Shown in pieces: positions 6,983-14,694 of a stretch of DNA of 21,330 bases. The position numbers and the translations under genes are program-made. Every line of letters begins with the position of its first letter. The stretch's first letter is position 1. The DNA is from JAPLJQ01 sp037143735 (GTDB lineage: Bacteria > Desulfobacterota > Syntrophia > Syntrophales > UBA2185): positions 1 through 21,330 of the forward strand of contig JBAWYD010000033.1 of assembly GCA_037143735.1 (NCBI GenBank). Direction: 5' to 3'. The notes beneath the pieces are model-generated. The model ran no database searches. It was not told the DNA's origin and was given only the letters and a program-made list of their open reading frames with translations.

Positions 6983-8884
6983 TTGAGCAGGGATTACGAT
7001 GTCATCGTGGTGGGAGGGGGGCACGCAGGCTGTGAGGCGGCGCTGGCGGCGGCGCGGATGGGCTGTTCCACCATTTTGTTCAACATCAATCTTGATGCTG
7101 TCGCCCTGATGTCATGCAATCCCGCCATCGGAGGCCTCGCCAAGGGGCAGCTCGTCAAAGAGGTGGACGCCCTCGGCGGTGAAATGGGAAAGATCGCCGA
7201 CAAGACTGCCGTTCATTTTCGCCTCCTCAATGCGTCGAAGGGGCCTGCCGTTCAATCCTCCCGGTTCCAGTGCGACAAGCAGCTCTACAGGCTGGCCATG
7301 AAGGCGGTCGTAGAGAAGGAAAAGAACCTCCACCTGAGACAGACGCTGATAGACAGGTTGATTGTTGAGGGGGGGAGAATTGTCGGGGTTGAGGATCATA
7401 TTGGCGTCTTTTATCGAGGTAAGGCCGTTATCATCACCACGGGGACCTTTCTGAACGGCTTGATCCATGTCGGGACCGTCCATTATCCAGCGGGAAGGGC
7501 GGGAGAAATGGCCTCTATCCATCTGGCGGAGTCTCTTAAATCACTGGGTTTTGACATGGGGCGGATGAAGACGGGAACGCCGCCAAGATTGCGGGCTTCA
7601 AGCATCGACTTCTCAGGTCTCGAACGTCAGGACAGCGATCCTGATCCGGTTCCGTTTTCCTTTACCACGGAAAGACTCCGCGAAGAGAGGCTGCCGTCCT
7701 ATTTTACCTATACTACGAAGGAAACCCACCGTCTCCTCCGGGAAAACATCGGGCTCTCCCCGCTCTATTCGGGGACCATCAAGGGAATCAGCGCCCGATA
7801 TTGCCCCTCTTTGGAAGACAAGGTGATGCGTTTCTCCGATAAGGACAGGCATCCCGTCGTTCTGGAGTTTGAGGGACTGGAGACGGAAGAAATCTATGCC
7901 AAGGGTCTGGGCAACAGCATGCCCCAGGATCTTCAGGAGAAGATCATTCACAGCGTTCCCGGTCTTGCGCAGGCCGAGGTGATGCGATCAGCCTACGCTA
8001 TTGAGTACGATTTTGTGCAGCCGACGCAGCTCCGGCAGACCCTGGAGACCAAACCGGTTTCCGGGCTGTACCTTGCCGGGCAGATCAACGGTACTTCCGG
8101 CTATGAGGAAGCGGCGGCTCAGGGCCTGTGGGCCGGCATCAACGCGGCCCTGGCGGTTTACGGGAGGCCGCCTTTTATTCTGGACCGATCCGAGGCATAT
8201 ATGGGGGTCATGATCGACGACCTGGTGACCAAGGGAGTGGATGAACCCTACCGGATGTTTACCTCCCGCGCGGAATACCGCCTGATCCTCCGGGAGGACA
8301 ACGCGACCATCCGCCTGATGGGGAAAGGGCACGAGCTGGGGCTGATTTCCCGGGATCATTATCAGAACCTCCAGGAACGGGTACGTCAGATCGAGGCGGG
8401 GTTGCAGAGGCTGTCTTCCATTAGAATATACCCCGGAGCGGATGTCATGAAAACCCTTGAAAGTATAGGGACGCCCCCCATCAAGAATCCCGTCACACTC
8501 TATCATCTCCTCAAGCGGCACGAGATTGCCTATGATGATCTGAAAGTCTTCGAGGGATGGGAACCCATTCCGGATCGAATGGTCAGGAAGCAAATTGAGA
8601 TTGAGGCAAAGTACGAAGGATACATCCAGCGTCAGGCCGAAGCCGTTCAAAAAATGAAGTCCCTTGAAGAGAAGAAGATCCCCAGGAAGATGGATTACGC
8701 TGCCGTCCCCGGTCTATCCAATGAATTGAAAATGAAACTGATGAAGGTGGAGCCCGCAACCATCGGCCAGGCGGAACGTATTCCGGGAATGACCCATGCG
8801 GCCGTCACAGCCATTCTGGTCTTTATGAAAAAAGCTGAGATTGAAAGAGCCTTTCTGCAGAAAAATAATGATCGTACCCCTTAA
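6983..8884 (+). CDS. mnmG: tRNA uridine-5-carboxymethylaminomethyl modification enzyme MnmG (GidA)
   Basis: MnmG works with MnmE to install the cmnm5 group at U34 of several tRNAs, using FAD, NADH and a folate donor. The N-terminal dinucleotide motif (YDVIVVGGGHAGCEAA), MSCNPAIGG with its conserved Cys, the second catalytic Cys in ARYCPSLEDK, GQINGTSGYEEAAAQGL and TSRAEYRLILREDN are all present; the C-terminal MnmE/tRNA-binding region is complete. The frame opens with an ATG at 6938, but that lacks a ribosome binding site and lies in the restriction-island scar. CAAGGAG at 6968-6974 is placed well for TTG at 6983, giving 633 residues, close to the family's usual length. The usual neighbours mnmE and rsmG are not present. 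Confidence 0.95.
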   Translation: MSRDYDVIVVGGGHAGCEAALAAARMGCSTILFNINLDAVALMSCNPAIGGLAKGQLVKEVDALGGEMGKIADKTAVHFRLLNASKGPAVQSSRFQCDKQLYRLAMKAVVEKEKNLHLRQTLIDRLIVEGGRIVGVEDHIGVFYRGKAVIITTGTFLNGLIHVGTVHYPAGRAGEMASIHLAESLKSLGFDMGRMKTGTPPRLRASSIDFSGLERQDSDPDPVPFSFTTERLREERLPSYFTYTTKETHRLLRENIGLSPLYSGTIKGISARYCPSLEDKVMRFSDKDRHPVVLEFEGLETEEIYAKGLGNSMPQDLQEKIIHSVPGLAQAEVMRSAYAIEYDFVQPTQLRQTLETKPVSGLYLAGQINGTSGYEEAAAQGLWAGINAALAVYGRPPFILDRSEAYMGVMIDDLVTKGVDEPYRMFTSRAEYRLILREDNATIRLMGKGHELGLISRDHYQNLQERVRQIEAGLQRLSSIRIYPGADVMKTLESIGTPPIKNPVTLYHLLKRHEIAYDDLKVFEGWEPIPDRMVRKQIEIEAKYEGYIQRQAEAVQKMKSLEEKKIPRKMDYAAVPGLSNELKMKLMKVEPATIGQAERIPGMTHAAVTAILVFMKKAEIERAFLQKNNDRTP

Positions 8885-8956
8885 TCGTTCGTACCCCTGT
8901 CCTTGTTATCCCGTCTCTGCCGCTGACATCGAAAAAAAGCCGCTCACCCCATTTTT

Positions 8957-9090
8957 TGATGATCTCGTAAAAAGTAAATTTCGGCCCGTTCTTGTCATTC
9001 CCGAGAAAGCGGGAATCCAGTTATTTAAGCATGTTATGGATTCCCGCCTACGCGGGAATGACAGGTTGGGCGACTTTTACGAACCCATCA
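8957..9090. repeat. palindromic MITE-like element, copy 1 (134 bp)
   Basis: The imperfect terminal inverted repeats read TGATGATCTCGTAAAAAGT at 8957-8975 and its near complement ACTTTTACGAACCCATCA at 9073-9090. Inside are two hairpins: GTCATTCCCG...CGGGAATCCAG (8994-9020) and GGATTCCCGC...GCGGGAATGAC (9038-9062), which also pair with each other. No coding capacity. T runs flank both ends. From general knowledge this is a very common intergenic repeat type in deltaproteobacteria. It lies between mnmG and nrpR; an in-frame extension of nrpR across it is not coding. Confidence 0.8.
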
Positions 9091-9106
9091 TTTTTTTCCT
9101 GGAAAA

Positions 9107-9122
9107 AATACAATTTTGTATT
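9107..9122. promoter_or_regulatory. palindromic operator candidate upstream of nrpR
   Basis: AATACAA-TT-TTGTATT is a perfect 7-2-7 inverted repeat (core TACAATTTTGTA at 9109-9120) whose right edge overlaps the TTGACA -35 box. The core matches a palindrome upstream of gdhA (17017-17028) at 11 of 12 positions. The position suits autorepression. The binding protein is not known from sequence. Confidence 0.55.
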
Positions 9123-9149
9123 GACAAGTCATTTCATTCCGTGTACAAA
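9121..9149 (+). promoter_or_regulatory. sigma-70-type promoter of nrpR
   Basis: TTGACA (9121-9126) is followed after exactly 17 bases by TACAAA (9144-9149). The -35 is consensus and the -10 matches four of six. The predicted transcript start, near 9156, is just upstream of the likely start codon. Confidence 0.55.
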
Positions 9150-9180
9150 CCATCGGCAAAGGATGGCCGATTGCCGATGG
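9150..9180. promoter_or_regulatory. inverted repeat covering the nrpR start codon
   Basis: CCATCGGCAA (9150-9159) and TTGCCGATGG (9171-9180) are perfect 10-bp complements with an 11-base loop. The right arm contains both candidate starts (TTG 9171, ATG 9177) and the AAAGGA ribosome binding site straddles the left arm and loop. It could be a second operator, or an mRNA hairpin that masks initiation if transcription starts upstream of 9150. Confidence 0.55.
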
Positions 9181-10196
9181 GCTCAGTTTTTACCAGTCAC
9201 GAAGATGTTGAGAGAAAAACCCTGATGATCCTGCGTATCCTCCATGAAGCCGGAGGTCCTCTGGGGTCCCGTATCCTTGCCCGGAAGATGCAGGAGAGGG
9301 GCTTTATGCCCAGTGAGCGGGCGGTCCGTTATCATCTGAAACTCATGGATGAACGGGGGCTCACGAGGCTGGTAGGTAGAAGGGACGGACGGGCTATTAC
9401 GGACATGGGCATTGACGAACTTGATGATGCCAGGGTCCAGGATAAGCTCGGCTTTGTGATATCCCGCATAGAAAGTCTTGCCTTCCGGACGACCTTTGAT
9501 CCAATAAAGTGCCGTGGTTTCCTCCCAATGAACATTACCCTTTTCCCCAGCGATCGTTTTGGAGAAGCGCTGGATGCCATGAAGCCAGCCTTCAATGCCG
9601 GCATTTGCGTTAGTGATCTTGTGTCTGTCAGCAGGGAAAACGAGAGGTTGGGCGAAACCATCGTCCCGAAGGGAAAGATCGCGCTTGCGACCGTCTGCAG
9701 CATCGTGATCAATGGTGTACTCCTCAAGGCTGGCGTCCCCATGGATTCCAAGTTTGGAGGCATCCTCCAGGTGAAAAACGGCAAGCCCCTTCGCTTCGCT
9801 GAGTTTATCTATTATTCTGGCACCTCTCTGGACCCATCGGAAGCCTTTATCCGGGCGAAGATGACCTCTGTCCGGGAAGTGTCTGAAAAGGGCGAGGGGA
9901 AAATCCTTGCCAACTTCCGAGAAGTTCCCGCCATCTGCCGCAGTGTGGTGGAAAAAATTCTCCCGAAATTGAAAAGCGCGGGGATTAGCGGGGTGATGAC
10001 CACGGGCGAAGCAAGCGAGCCGATTTGCCAGGTCCCAGTGGATGTGAACAAGCTCGGGGTGATTCTTATCGGCGGATTGAATCCCGTGGCCTGCGCCCAG
10101 GAAGCAGGAATCGAAGGGGAAACCCGCGCCATGTCCAGCATAATGGAATACCAGGAATTAAGGAAATTTTCAGAGGTCTGCCGCGAAAAGTGGTAA
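9177..10196 (+). CDS. NrpR-type (DUF128) winged-helix transcriptional regulator
   Basis: The 339-aa product has an N-terminal winged helix (about residues 10-80: ERKTLMILRILHEAGGPLGS, then PSERAVRYHLKLMDERGLT) and one NrpR effector domain (about 100-335, with LGETIVPKGKIALATVCSI and VILIGGLNPVACAQEAGI). In methanogens NrpR represses nitrogen-assimilation genes and responds to 2-oxoglutarate; some archaeal versions split or duplicate these domains. The adjacent glutamate synthase-like gene, 84 bases downstream on the same strand, supports a nitrogen role here by inference. The open frame extends back to 8841 through mnmG and a repeat element, which is not credible; ATG 9177 or TTG 9171 (better spaced from AAAGGA) are the plausible starts. 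Two inverted repeats crowd the promoter and start. Confidence 0.88.
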   Translation: MGSVFTSHEDVERKTLMILRILHEAGGPLGSRILARKMQERGFMPSERAVRYHLKLMDERGLTRLVGRRDGRAITDMGIDELDDARVQDKLGFVISRIESLAFRTTFDPIKCRGFLPMNITLFPSDRFGEALDAMKPAFNAGICVSDLVSVSRENERLGETIVPKGKIALATVCSIVINGVLLKAGVPMDSKFGGILQVKNGKPLRFAEFIYYSGTSLDPSEAFIRAKMTSVREVSEKGEGKILANFREVPAICRSVVEKILPKLKSAGISGVMTTGEASEPICQVPVDVNKLGVILIGGLNPVACAQEAGIEGETRAMSSIMEYQELRKFSEVCREKW

Positions 10197-10280
10197 GCGC
10201 TCTCGCAGGCAGGTACGCATAACCAATTAGTTTTTATCGAGAACAGTCGAATTTATTTAATGTAGAGGAGGAAAAAAAGG

Positions 10281-11870
10281 ATGAATTTGAGACAACCAAA
10301 TGCAAACGAGGCAACAGGAACCTTTAACCGCTCCAAGAGCGTGGTCCCGCTGTCGGGTATATGTACCCGCTGCGTGGACGGCTGCCGAGGCGGCTGCGAG
10401 ATCTGGCTATCCGCCTTCAGGGGGCGCGAGGTTCTCTACCCCATAGGTTTTGGAGAGATAACCGCCGGCGCCGATAAGAATTACCCCATCGATTACTCCC
10501 ATCTCAGCATCCAGGGCTACGCCGTGGGCGCTGAGGGACTGCCGAAGGGCGTTGTGCCCGGTCCCGATACGGCCCTTTTCCCTATCGTCGACACGGAGAT
10601 GGAATATGGCTGGACGAAAAAGGTCAAAATGAAAATGCCCATCTTCACCGGCGCCCTGGGTTCAACGGAAATCGCCCGCAGGAACTGGGAACATTTTGCA
10701 GCCGGCGCCGCCATCTCCGGCGTTACCATCGTCTGCGGTGAAAATGTATGCGGCATTGATCCCGCTCTGGAACTGGACAAAAATGGTAAAGTCAAGAAAT
10801 CCCCTGAGATGGATCGCAGGATAGAGACATACAAGCGCTACCAGGAAGGCTACGGCGAGATCCTGGTCCAGATGAATGTAGAAGACACGCGGTTCGGTGT
10901 TGCGGAATACGTTCTCAATAAGCACAATCTGGATACGATCGAACTAAAATGGGGACAGGGTGCGAAGAACATCGGCGGCGAGATCAAGGTCAATTCCCTC
11001 GAAAGGGCACTTGAACTCAAGAAAAGAGGCTATATCGTCCTTCCCGATCCGACCCTCAAAGAAAACCAGGCGGCCTTCAAGGACGGAGCCATCAAGGAAT
11101 TCGAGCGACATTCCCGTCTCGGATTTGTGACCCAGGAAGGCTTCATGAAGGAAGTTGCGCGTCTCCGGAAAGTGGGTTTCAAGCGAATCACCCTCAAGAC
11201 GGGCGCCTACTCGGCTATGGAACTGGCCATGGCCATTCGTTACTGCTCCGACGCGAAGATAGACCTTCTTACTATCGATGGCGCACCTGGCGGAACAGGT
11301 ATGAGCCCCTGGCCCATGATGGCCGAATGGGGTATCCCCTCCTTCTATCTGCATAGCCTCACTTATCAATTCTGTGAGAAGATGAAGAAAAAGAAAATCC
11401 GCGTGCCCGACATCGCAGTCGCAGGCGGTTTCTCCACCGAGGACGGGGTTTTCAAAGCCATCGCCATGGGCGCTCCTTATGTCAAGGCCGTCTGTATGGG
11501 AAGGGCGCTTATGATCCCCGGTATGGTAGGTAAGAATATCGGCGAATGGATTAAAAACAAAGAGCTGCCCAAGACCGTTTCCAGATTTGGGACCTCTATC
11601 GAAGAAATTTTTGTATCTTACGAAGAGCTGAAGGCTAAATACGGCAAGGAAGTAAAGAATATCCCTACCGGAGCCCTTGGTATTTACACTTTCAGTCAGA
11701 AGTTCAAGGCCGGCCTGCAGCAGATGATGGCGGGAAGCCGGAACTTCAACCTCTCTCTTGTCGGCCGGAAGGATGTCATGGCGCTGACGGAAGAAGCCGC
11801 GAAGGTCTCGGGCATTCCTTACGTGATGGATGCTTACAGAAAAGAAGCGGAAAGAATCCTCTTGAAGTAA
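10281..11870 (+). CDS. FMN-binding glutamate synthase-like protein (archaeal-type GltB domain 2)
   Basis: This 529-aa protein corresponds to the FMN/synthase domain of glutamate synthase, which makes glutamate from 2-oxoglutarate and ammonia; no glutaminase domain is present. Seen: QGAKNIGGEIK (about 226-236), LKTGAYSAMELAMAIRY (305-321), the signature DGAPGGTGMSP (333-343), and a barrel-end phosphate-binding region, AGGFSTEDGVFKAIAMGA. Unlike classical GltB, I find no Cys-rich 3Fe-4S motif after that region; instead four cysteines cluster at the N terminus (C28, C31, C35, C39 in CTRCVDGCRGGC). A strong GAGGAGG precedes the ATG. The gene probably follows nrpR in one transcript or is NrpR-regulated. 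Whether it makes glutamate is uncertain; a different amino-transfer or FMN redox reaction is possible. Confidence 0.85.
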   Translation: MNLRQPNANEATGTFNRSKSVVPLSGICTRCVDGCRGGCEIWLSAFRGREVLYPIGFGEITAGADKNYPIDYSHLSIQGYAVGAEGLPKGVVPGPDTALFPIVDTEMEYGWTKKVKMKMPIFTGALGSTEIARRNWEHFAAGAAISGVTIVCGENVCGIDPALELDKNGKVKKSPEMDRRIETYKRYQEGYGEILVQMNVEDTRFGVAEYVLNKHNLDTIELKWGQGAKNIGGEIKVNSLERALELKKRGYIVLPDPTLKENQAAFKDGAIKEFERHSRLGFVTQEGFMKEVARLRKVGFKRITLKTGAYSAMELAMAIRYCSDAKIDLLTIDGAPGGTGMSPWPMMAEWGIPSFYLHSLTYQFCEKMKKKKIRVPDIAVAGGFSTEDGVFKAIAMGAPYVKAVCMGRALMIPGMVGKNIGEWIKNKELPKTVSRFGTSIEEIFVSYEELKAKYGKEVKNIPTGALGIYTFSQKFKAGLQQMMAGSRNFNLSLVGRKDVMALTEEAAKVSGIPYVMDAYRKEAERILLK

Positions 11871-11882
11871 ACCGACCTTTTC

Positions 11883-11919
11883 CCGGGCGCCGTTAAGTGT
11901 TATGTGGCGTGGCGCCCGG
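11883..11919 (+). terminator. GC-rich hairpin after the glutamate synthase-like gene
   Basis: CCGGGCGCC (11883-11891) pairs with GGCGCCCGG (11911-11919) across a 19-base loop, 12 bases after the stop codon. The downstream tract is only TTATTTT after a short gap, so it may be a weak terminator or a 3'-end stabilising structure. Confidence 0.55.
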
Positions 11920-11930
11920 ACATGTTATTT

Positions 11931-12063
11931 TGAGACCTGCATAACTGTACAAAACCGGCTTTTTTGTCATTCCGGCGAAAGCCGGAATCCAGTATTATCA
12001 AGTATTTCCTGGATTCCGGGTCAAGCCCGGAATGACGAATAGAGGGGTTCTGCAAAGGTTTCA
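11931..12063. repeat. palindromic MITE-like element, copy 2 (133 bp)
   Basis: Outer ends TGAGACCTGCATAACTG and the complement of GGGTTCTGCAAAGGTTTCA form imperfect terminal repeats. The inner part is GTCATTCCGG...CCGGAATCCAG (11966-11992) opposite CTGGATTCCGG...CCGGAATGAC (12009-12036). The plan and length match the element at 8957-9090, but the end sequences and hairpin details differ, so it is a sister subfamily rather than a recent copy. Confidence 0.8.
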
Positions 12064-12078
12064 TTATATAACATTATA

Positions 12079-12118
12079 AAATAAAGCCGCTCCTTTTCCC
12101 AAGGGGCGGCTTTATTTT
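12079..12118. terminator. bidirectional intrinsic terminator
   Basis: AAATAAAGCCGC (12079-12090) pairs perfectly with GCGGCTTTATTT (12106-12117), extended by CC/GG and a G-T pair around a short loop. A-rich and T-rich arms give a U-tract in both directions. It sits between the convergent glutamate synthase-like gene and the nuoG-like gene and can serve both. Confidence 0.85.
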
Positions 12119-12139
12119 GTTTGGTCGTCTGAATAAATT

Positions 12140-12829
12140 CTATAACACGTGGCGGGTACACTGAAAGCCTTTGCCAAGATCGCATCGGACACAGGCGCCT
12201 ATCATGCCGGGCGTCATAACCGTCTGTGATTCGCACTTTCCGCACAGAGACTCTTCTCCCCGTTTCATAGGTCCGCCGCAAGGTGTGACCGACATGGGAC
12301 AATAGAGGGTGCAGGAACCGCAGTTTTTGCAGAATTCGGGTCGCGTGGCGAAGGGAAACTCGACGCGGCGGTTCTTTCCCCGTCCGACGAAGCCCAGGGC
12401 GTTGGCCCGCCACATTTCCGTGCAGTAGCGCACGCAGCGCCCGCACTGGATGCAATTATCGTTTCTGAAGGGGTAACGGACTTCCTTTACACCGCAGCGA
12501 ACGGCAACATCCTGGACCGCCTTGGAGTTGGGCGCTTGAGCAACAAGCATTTCCGCGATGTTGTGCCGGAGCTTCCGGATTTTCTCCGTATTGGTGCGGA
12601 TCACCATGCCTTCCTGCGCCGTCAATGTGCAGGAGGCGGTAACGCTTGACCCGCCGTTTCTCACGTTCTCCACAATGCAGATGCGGCATGCCCCCGTATC
12701 CTTCAGGGAAGGAACATGGCACAGATGGGGAATGCATATCCCGCATTCGAGGGCCGCGTCAAGCACGCTCGATCCCTTTGTTGCCCGCACCGGAGTGCCG
12801 TCAATCTTCAATGTTACAGTTTGCATCAT
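12140..12829 (-). CDS. NuoG/HndD-like iron-sulfur protein (short, no catalytic domain)
   Basis: This 229-aa subunit probably relays electrons from the NuoF-like subunit. A plant-type [2Fe-2S] domain has C37, C48, C51 and C67 with the canonical 10-2-15 spacing. Two [4Fe-4S] motifs follow: C126/129/132/136 (CIQCGRCVRYC) and C167/170/173/177 (CKNCGSCTLYC). The intervening region aligns with the NuoG segment that normally binds a His-Cys3 cluster, but those cysteines are absent (VAQAPNSKAVQDVAVRCG). The end has extra CxxC pairs (196/199 and 213/216) that could bind zinc. No molybdopterin or H-cluster domain follows. It lies 11 bases after the nuoF-like gene, with GAGGTG before an ATGATG start. 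Confidence 0.88.
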   Translation of the reverse strand: MMQTVTLKIDGTPVRATKGSSVLDAALECGICIPHLCHVPSLKDTGACRICIVENVRNGGSSVTASCTLTAQEGMVIRTNTEKIRKLRHNIAEMLVAQAPNSKAVQDVAVRCGVKEVRYPFRNDNCIQCGRCVRYCTEMWRANALGFVGRGKNRRVEFPFATRPEFCKNCGSCTLYCPMSVTPCGGPMKRGEESLCGKCESQTVMTPGMIGACVRCDLGKGFQCTRHVL

Positions 12830-12840
12830 AATTCACCTCA

Positions 12841-14694
12841 TTATCCGACTGCGATTGCATCATATTTACATTCCGTTACACAAATGCCGCATTTCAGGCA
12901 TATCTGCTCCTCGATGGCATGGACCTTTTTCTTTACCCCTTTGATGGCATCGTAAGGACAGGACCGCAGGCAGACTCCGCAGCCGGTGCACTTTTCAGCA
13001 AGTATATCATAGTGAATAAGCTCCTTGCATACACCTGCAGGACAGCGCTTCTCGTCCACATGGGCGGCATATTCATCGGCAAAATATCTCATTGTTGATA
13101 AAACCGGATTGGAAGCCGTCTTTCCCAGTCCGCACAGCGACGTCTCTGCCACGGTCTCTGCCAGCTCTTGCAGAAGGCTGATCTGTTCACGACTGCCGCG
13201 GCCTTCAGTGATATCGGTGACGATCTCCAGCATCCGATCCACGCCTACACGGCAGGGAACACACTTGCCGCAGGACTCGTCCTGGAGGAATTTCAAAAAA
13301 TACTTTGCCACGTCCACCATGCAGGTTCCCTCATCCATGACGACCATGCCGCCGGAACCCATCATCGAGCCTGTCTCATAGAGTGTATCGAAATCAACGG
13401 GGATATCAAATTTGCTCACAGGCAGGCAGCCGCCGGAGGGACCGCCGGTCTGCACCGCCTTGATGGCCTTTCCGTTTTTGGGACCGCCGCCGATTTTAAA
13501 AATGATATCATGCAGCGTGGTTCCCATGGCAATCTCGACAAGGCCTGTGTTTTTTACCTGCCCGGTGAGGGCGAAAATCTTTGTGCCCTTGCTTCCCTTG
13601 GTTCCCTTGGAGGCAAACCAGCCGGAACCGTTCACAATGATGGAAGGAACGTTAGCCCAGGTCTCTACGTTGTTCAGAACCGAAGGCTTGTTCCAAAGTC
13701 CTTCCTTGACGGTGTGGATATCTTTGGGACGCGGTTCCCCGACTTTTCCCTCCAGCGAAGTCATGAGTGCCGTGGACTCGCCGCAGACAAAGGCGCCACC
13801 GCCCCGCGCAACGTCCACGTCGAAGGAGAAAGGAGATCCCAGGATATTCTCACCGAGAAGCCCGAGTTCCCGTGCCCTCTTTACGGCCAGCCTGGCATGC
13901 TGAACGGCGAGAGGGTATTCATTCCGGACATAGATATACCCCTGTCGAGCACCGACCGCCCAGGCGCCGATCATCATCCCTTCGATAACCAGGTGCGGGT
14001 TGGATTCAAGTACGCAACGGTCCATGTACGCCCCCGGGTCTCCTTCGTCGGCGTTACAGACCACATATTTTTCGTCTTCGGGCACAGACCGCGCCTCGGC
14101 CCATTTGCGGCCCGTGGGGAATCCGCCTCCCCCGCGCCCCCGGAGACCGGATGACTTGATTTCCTCAATGACCGTCTTGGGAGCTATGCCCGTGAGGGTC
14201 TTGGCCAGAGCCTTGTATCCGCCGACGGCGATATAATCCTCGATGGAGCAAGGATCCACCCATTTGTTGTACGCCAGGAGCTGCCGGTCCTGAGCCTGGT
14301 AAAAAGGTATTTCCGTCTCTGTTCGGAACTTTTTACCGGAAACAGGGTCCGTGTATAGGAGCCGGTCGATGATTTCACCGTTTTTAACCGTCCTGGCCAC
14401 GATCTCTTTCGCGTCTTCGGGTGTGACGTGGCAGTAAATGAGGTTTCCCGGCTCAAAAAGAATCATCGGTTCTTGTTCACAAAAACCATGACAACCCGTT
14501 AAATGTACCTGCACGTTCTTGTCAATACCCTGCCTTGCCAGCTCTTTACGGATGGCATTGATCACAGCGGGAGAATTTGAGGCCTGGCAGCACGTTCCAT
14601 TAGGAATAATGATGGTTGACTGGATGCATTTTCTATCTTCCTGAAGCTTCTGGCGAAGGGCTTCCAGATCGCTGCAATGGTTGAGTTTAGGCAT
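12841..14694 (-). CDS. NuoF/HndC-like NADH-oxidising flavoprotein subunit with ferredoxin domains
   Basis: The 617-aa subunit binds NAD(H), FMN and several FeS clusters, as in bifurcating hydrogenases, formate dehydrogenases and BamH-type proteins. In order: a thioredoxin-like [2Fe-2S] domain (Cys near 35-36, then C68 and C72), the NADH/FMN-binding core (GLRGRGGGGFPTGRKW, 183-198; NADEGDPGAYMDR, 214-226; RGGGAFVCGESTAL, 297-310), an SLBB region (about 373-430), the [4Fe-4S] motif SCGKCVPC (C475/478/481 with C521), and two C-terminal ferredoxin-type [4Fe-4S] motifs (C569/572/575/579 and C599/602/605/609). The start overlaps the nuoE-like stop by eight bases, which indicates translational coupling. 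A KGTKGSKGTK stretch near 363-372 is a small local repeat. Confidence 0.93.
   Translation of the reverse strand: MPKLNHCSDLEALRQKLQEDRKCIQSTIIIPNGTCCQASNSPAVINAIRKELARQGIDKNVQVHLTGCHGFCEQEPMILFEPGNLIYCHVTPEDAKEIVARTVKNGEIIDRLLYTDPVSGKKFRTETEIPFYQAQDRQLLAYNKWVDPCSIEDYIAVGGYKALAKTLTGIAPKTVIEEIKSSGLRGRGGGGFPTGRKWAEARSVPEDEKYVVCNADEGDPGAYMDRCVLESNPHLVIEGMMIGAWAVGARQGYIYVRNEYPLAVQHARLAVKRARELGLLGENILGSPFSFDVDVARGGGAFVCGESTALMTSLEGKVGEPRPKDIHTVKEGLWNKPSVLNNVETWANVPSIIVNGSGWFASKGTKGSKGTKIFALTGQVKNTGLVEIAMGTTLHDIIFKIGGGPKNGKAIKAVQTGGPSGGCLPVSKFDIPVDFDTLYETGSMMGSGGMVVMDEGTCMVDVAKYFLKFLQDESCGKCVPCRVGVDRMLEIVTDITEGRGSREQISLLQELAETVAETSLCGLGKTASNPVLSTMRYFADEYAAHVDEKRCPAGVCKELIHYDILAEKCTGCGVCLRSCPYDAIKGVKKKVHAIEEQICLKCGICVTECKYDAIAVG

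Noticed and set aside
8994..9062. Possible CRISPR or riboswitch structure in the repeated hairpins
   Set aside because: There are only two mirrored hairpins with no spacers, and the same structure recurs near 11966-12036, which identifies a MITE-like repeat.
8841..9176. N-terminal extension of the NrpR-type protein
   Set aside because: The open frame would overlap mnmG, cross a palindromic repeat and include the promoter; the winged-helix domain begins only after 9177.
13588..13615. KGTKGSKGTK micro-repeat in the NuoF-like protein as a possible slippage switch
   Set aside because: Related NuoF proteins have a similar SKGTK linker at this place; the repeat is short, imperfect and keeps frame.
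13168..14154. A 328-codon plus-strand open frame over the nuoF-like gene
   Set aside because: The minus strand carries every NuoF motif over this interval; the plus-strand product is a low-complexity shadow.
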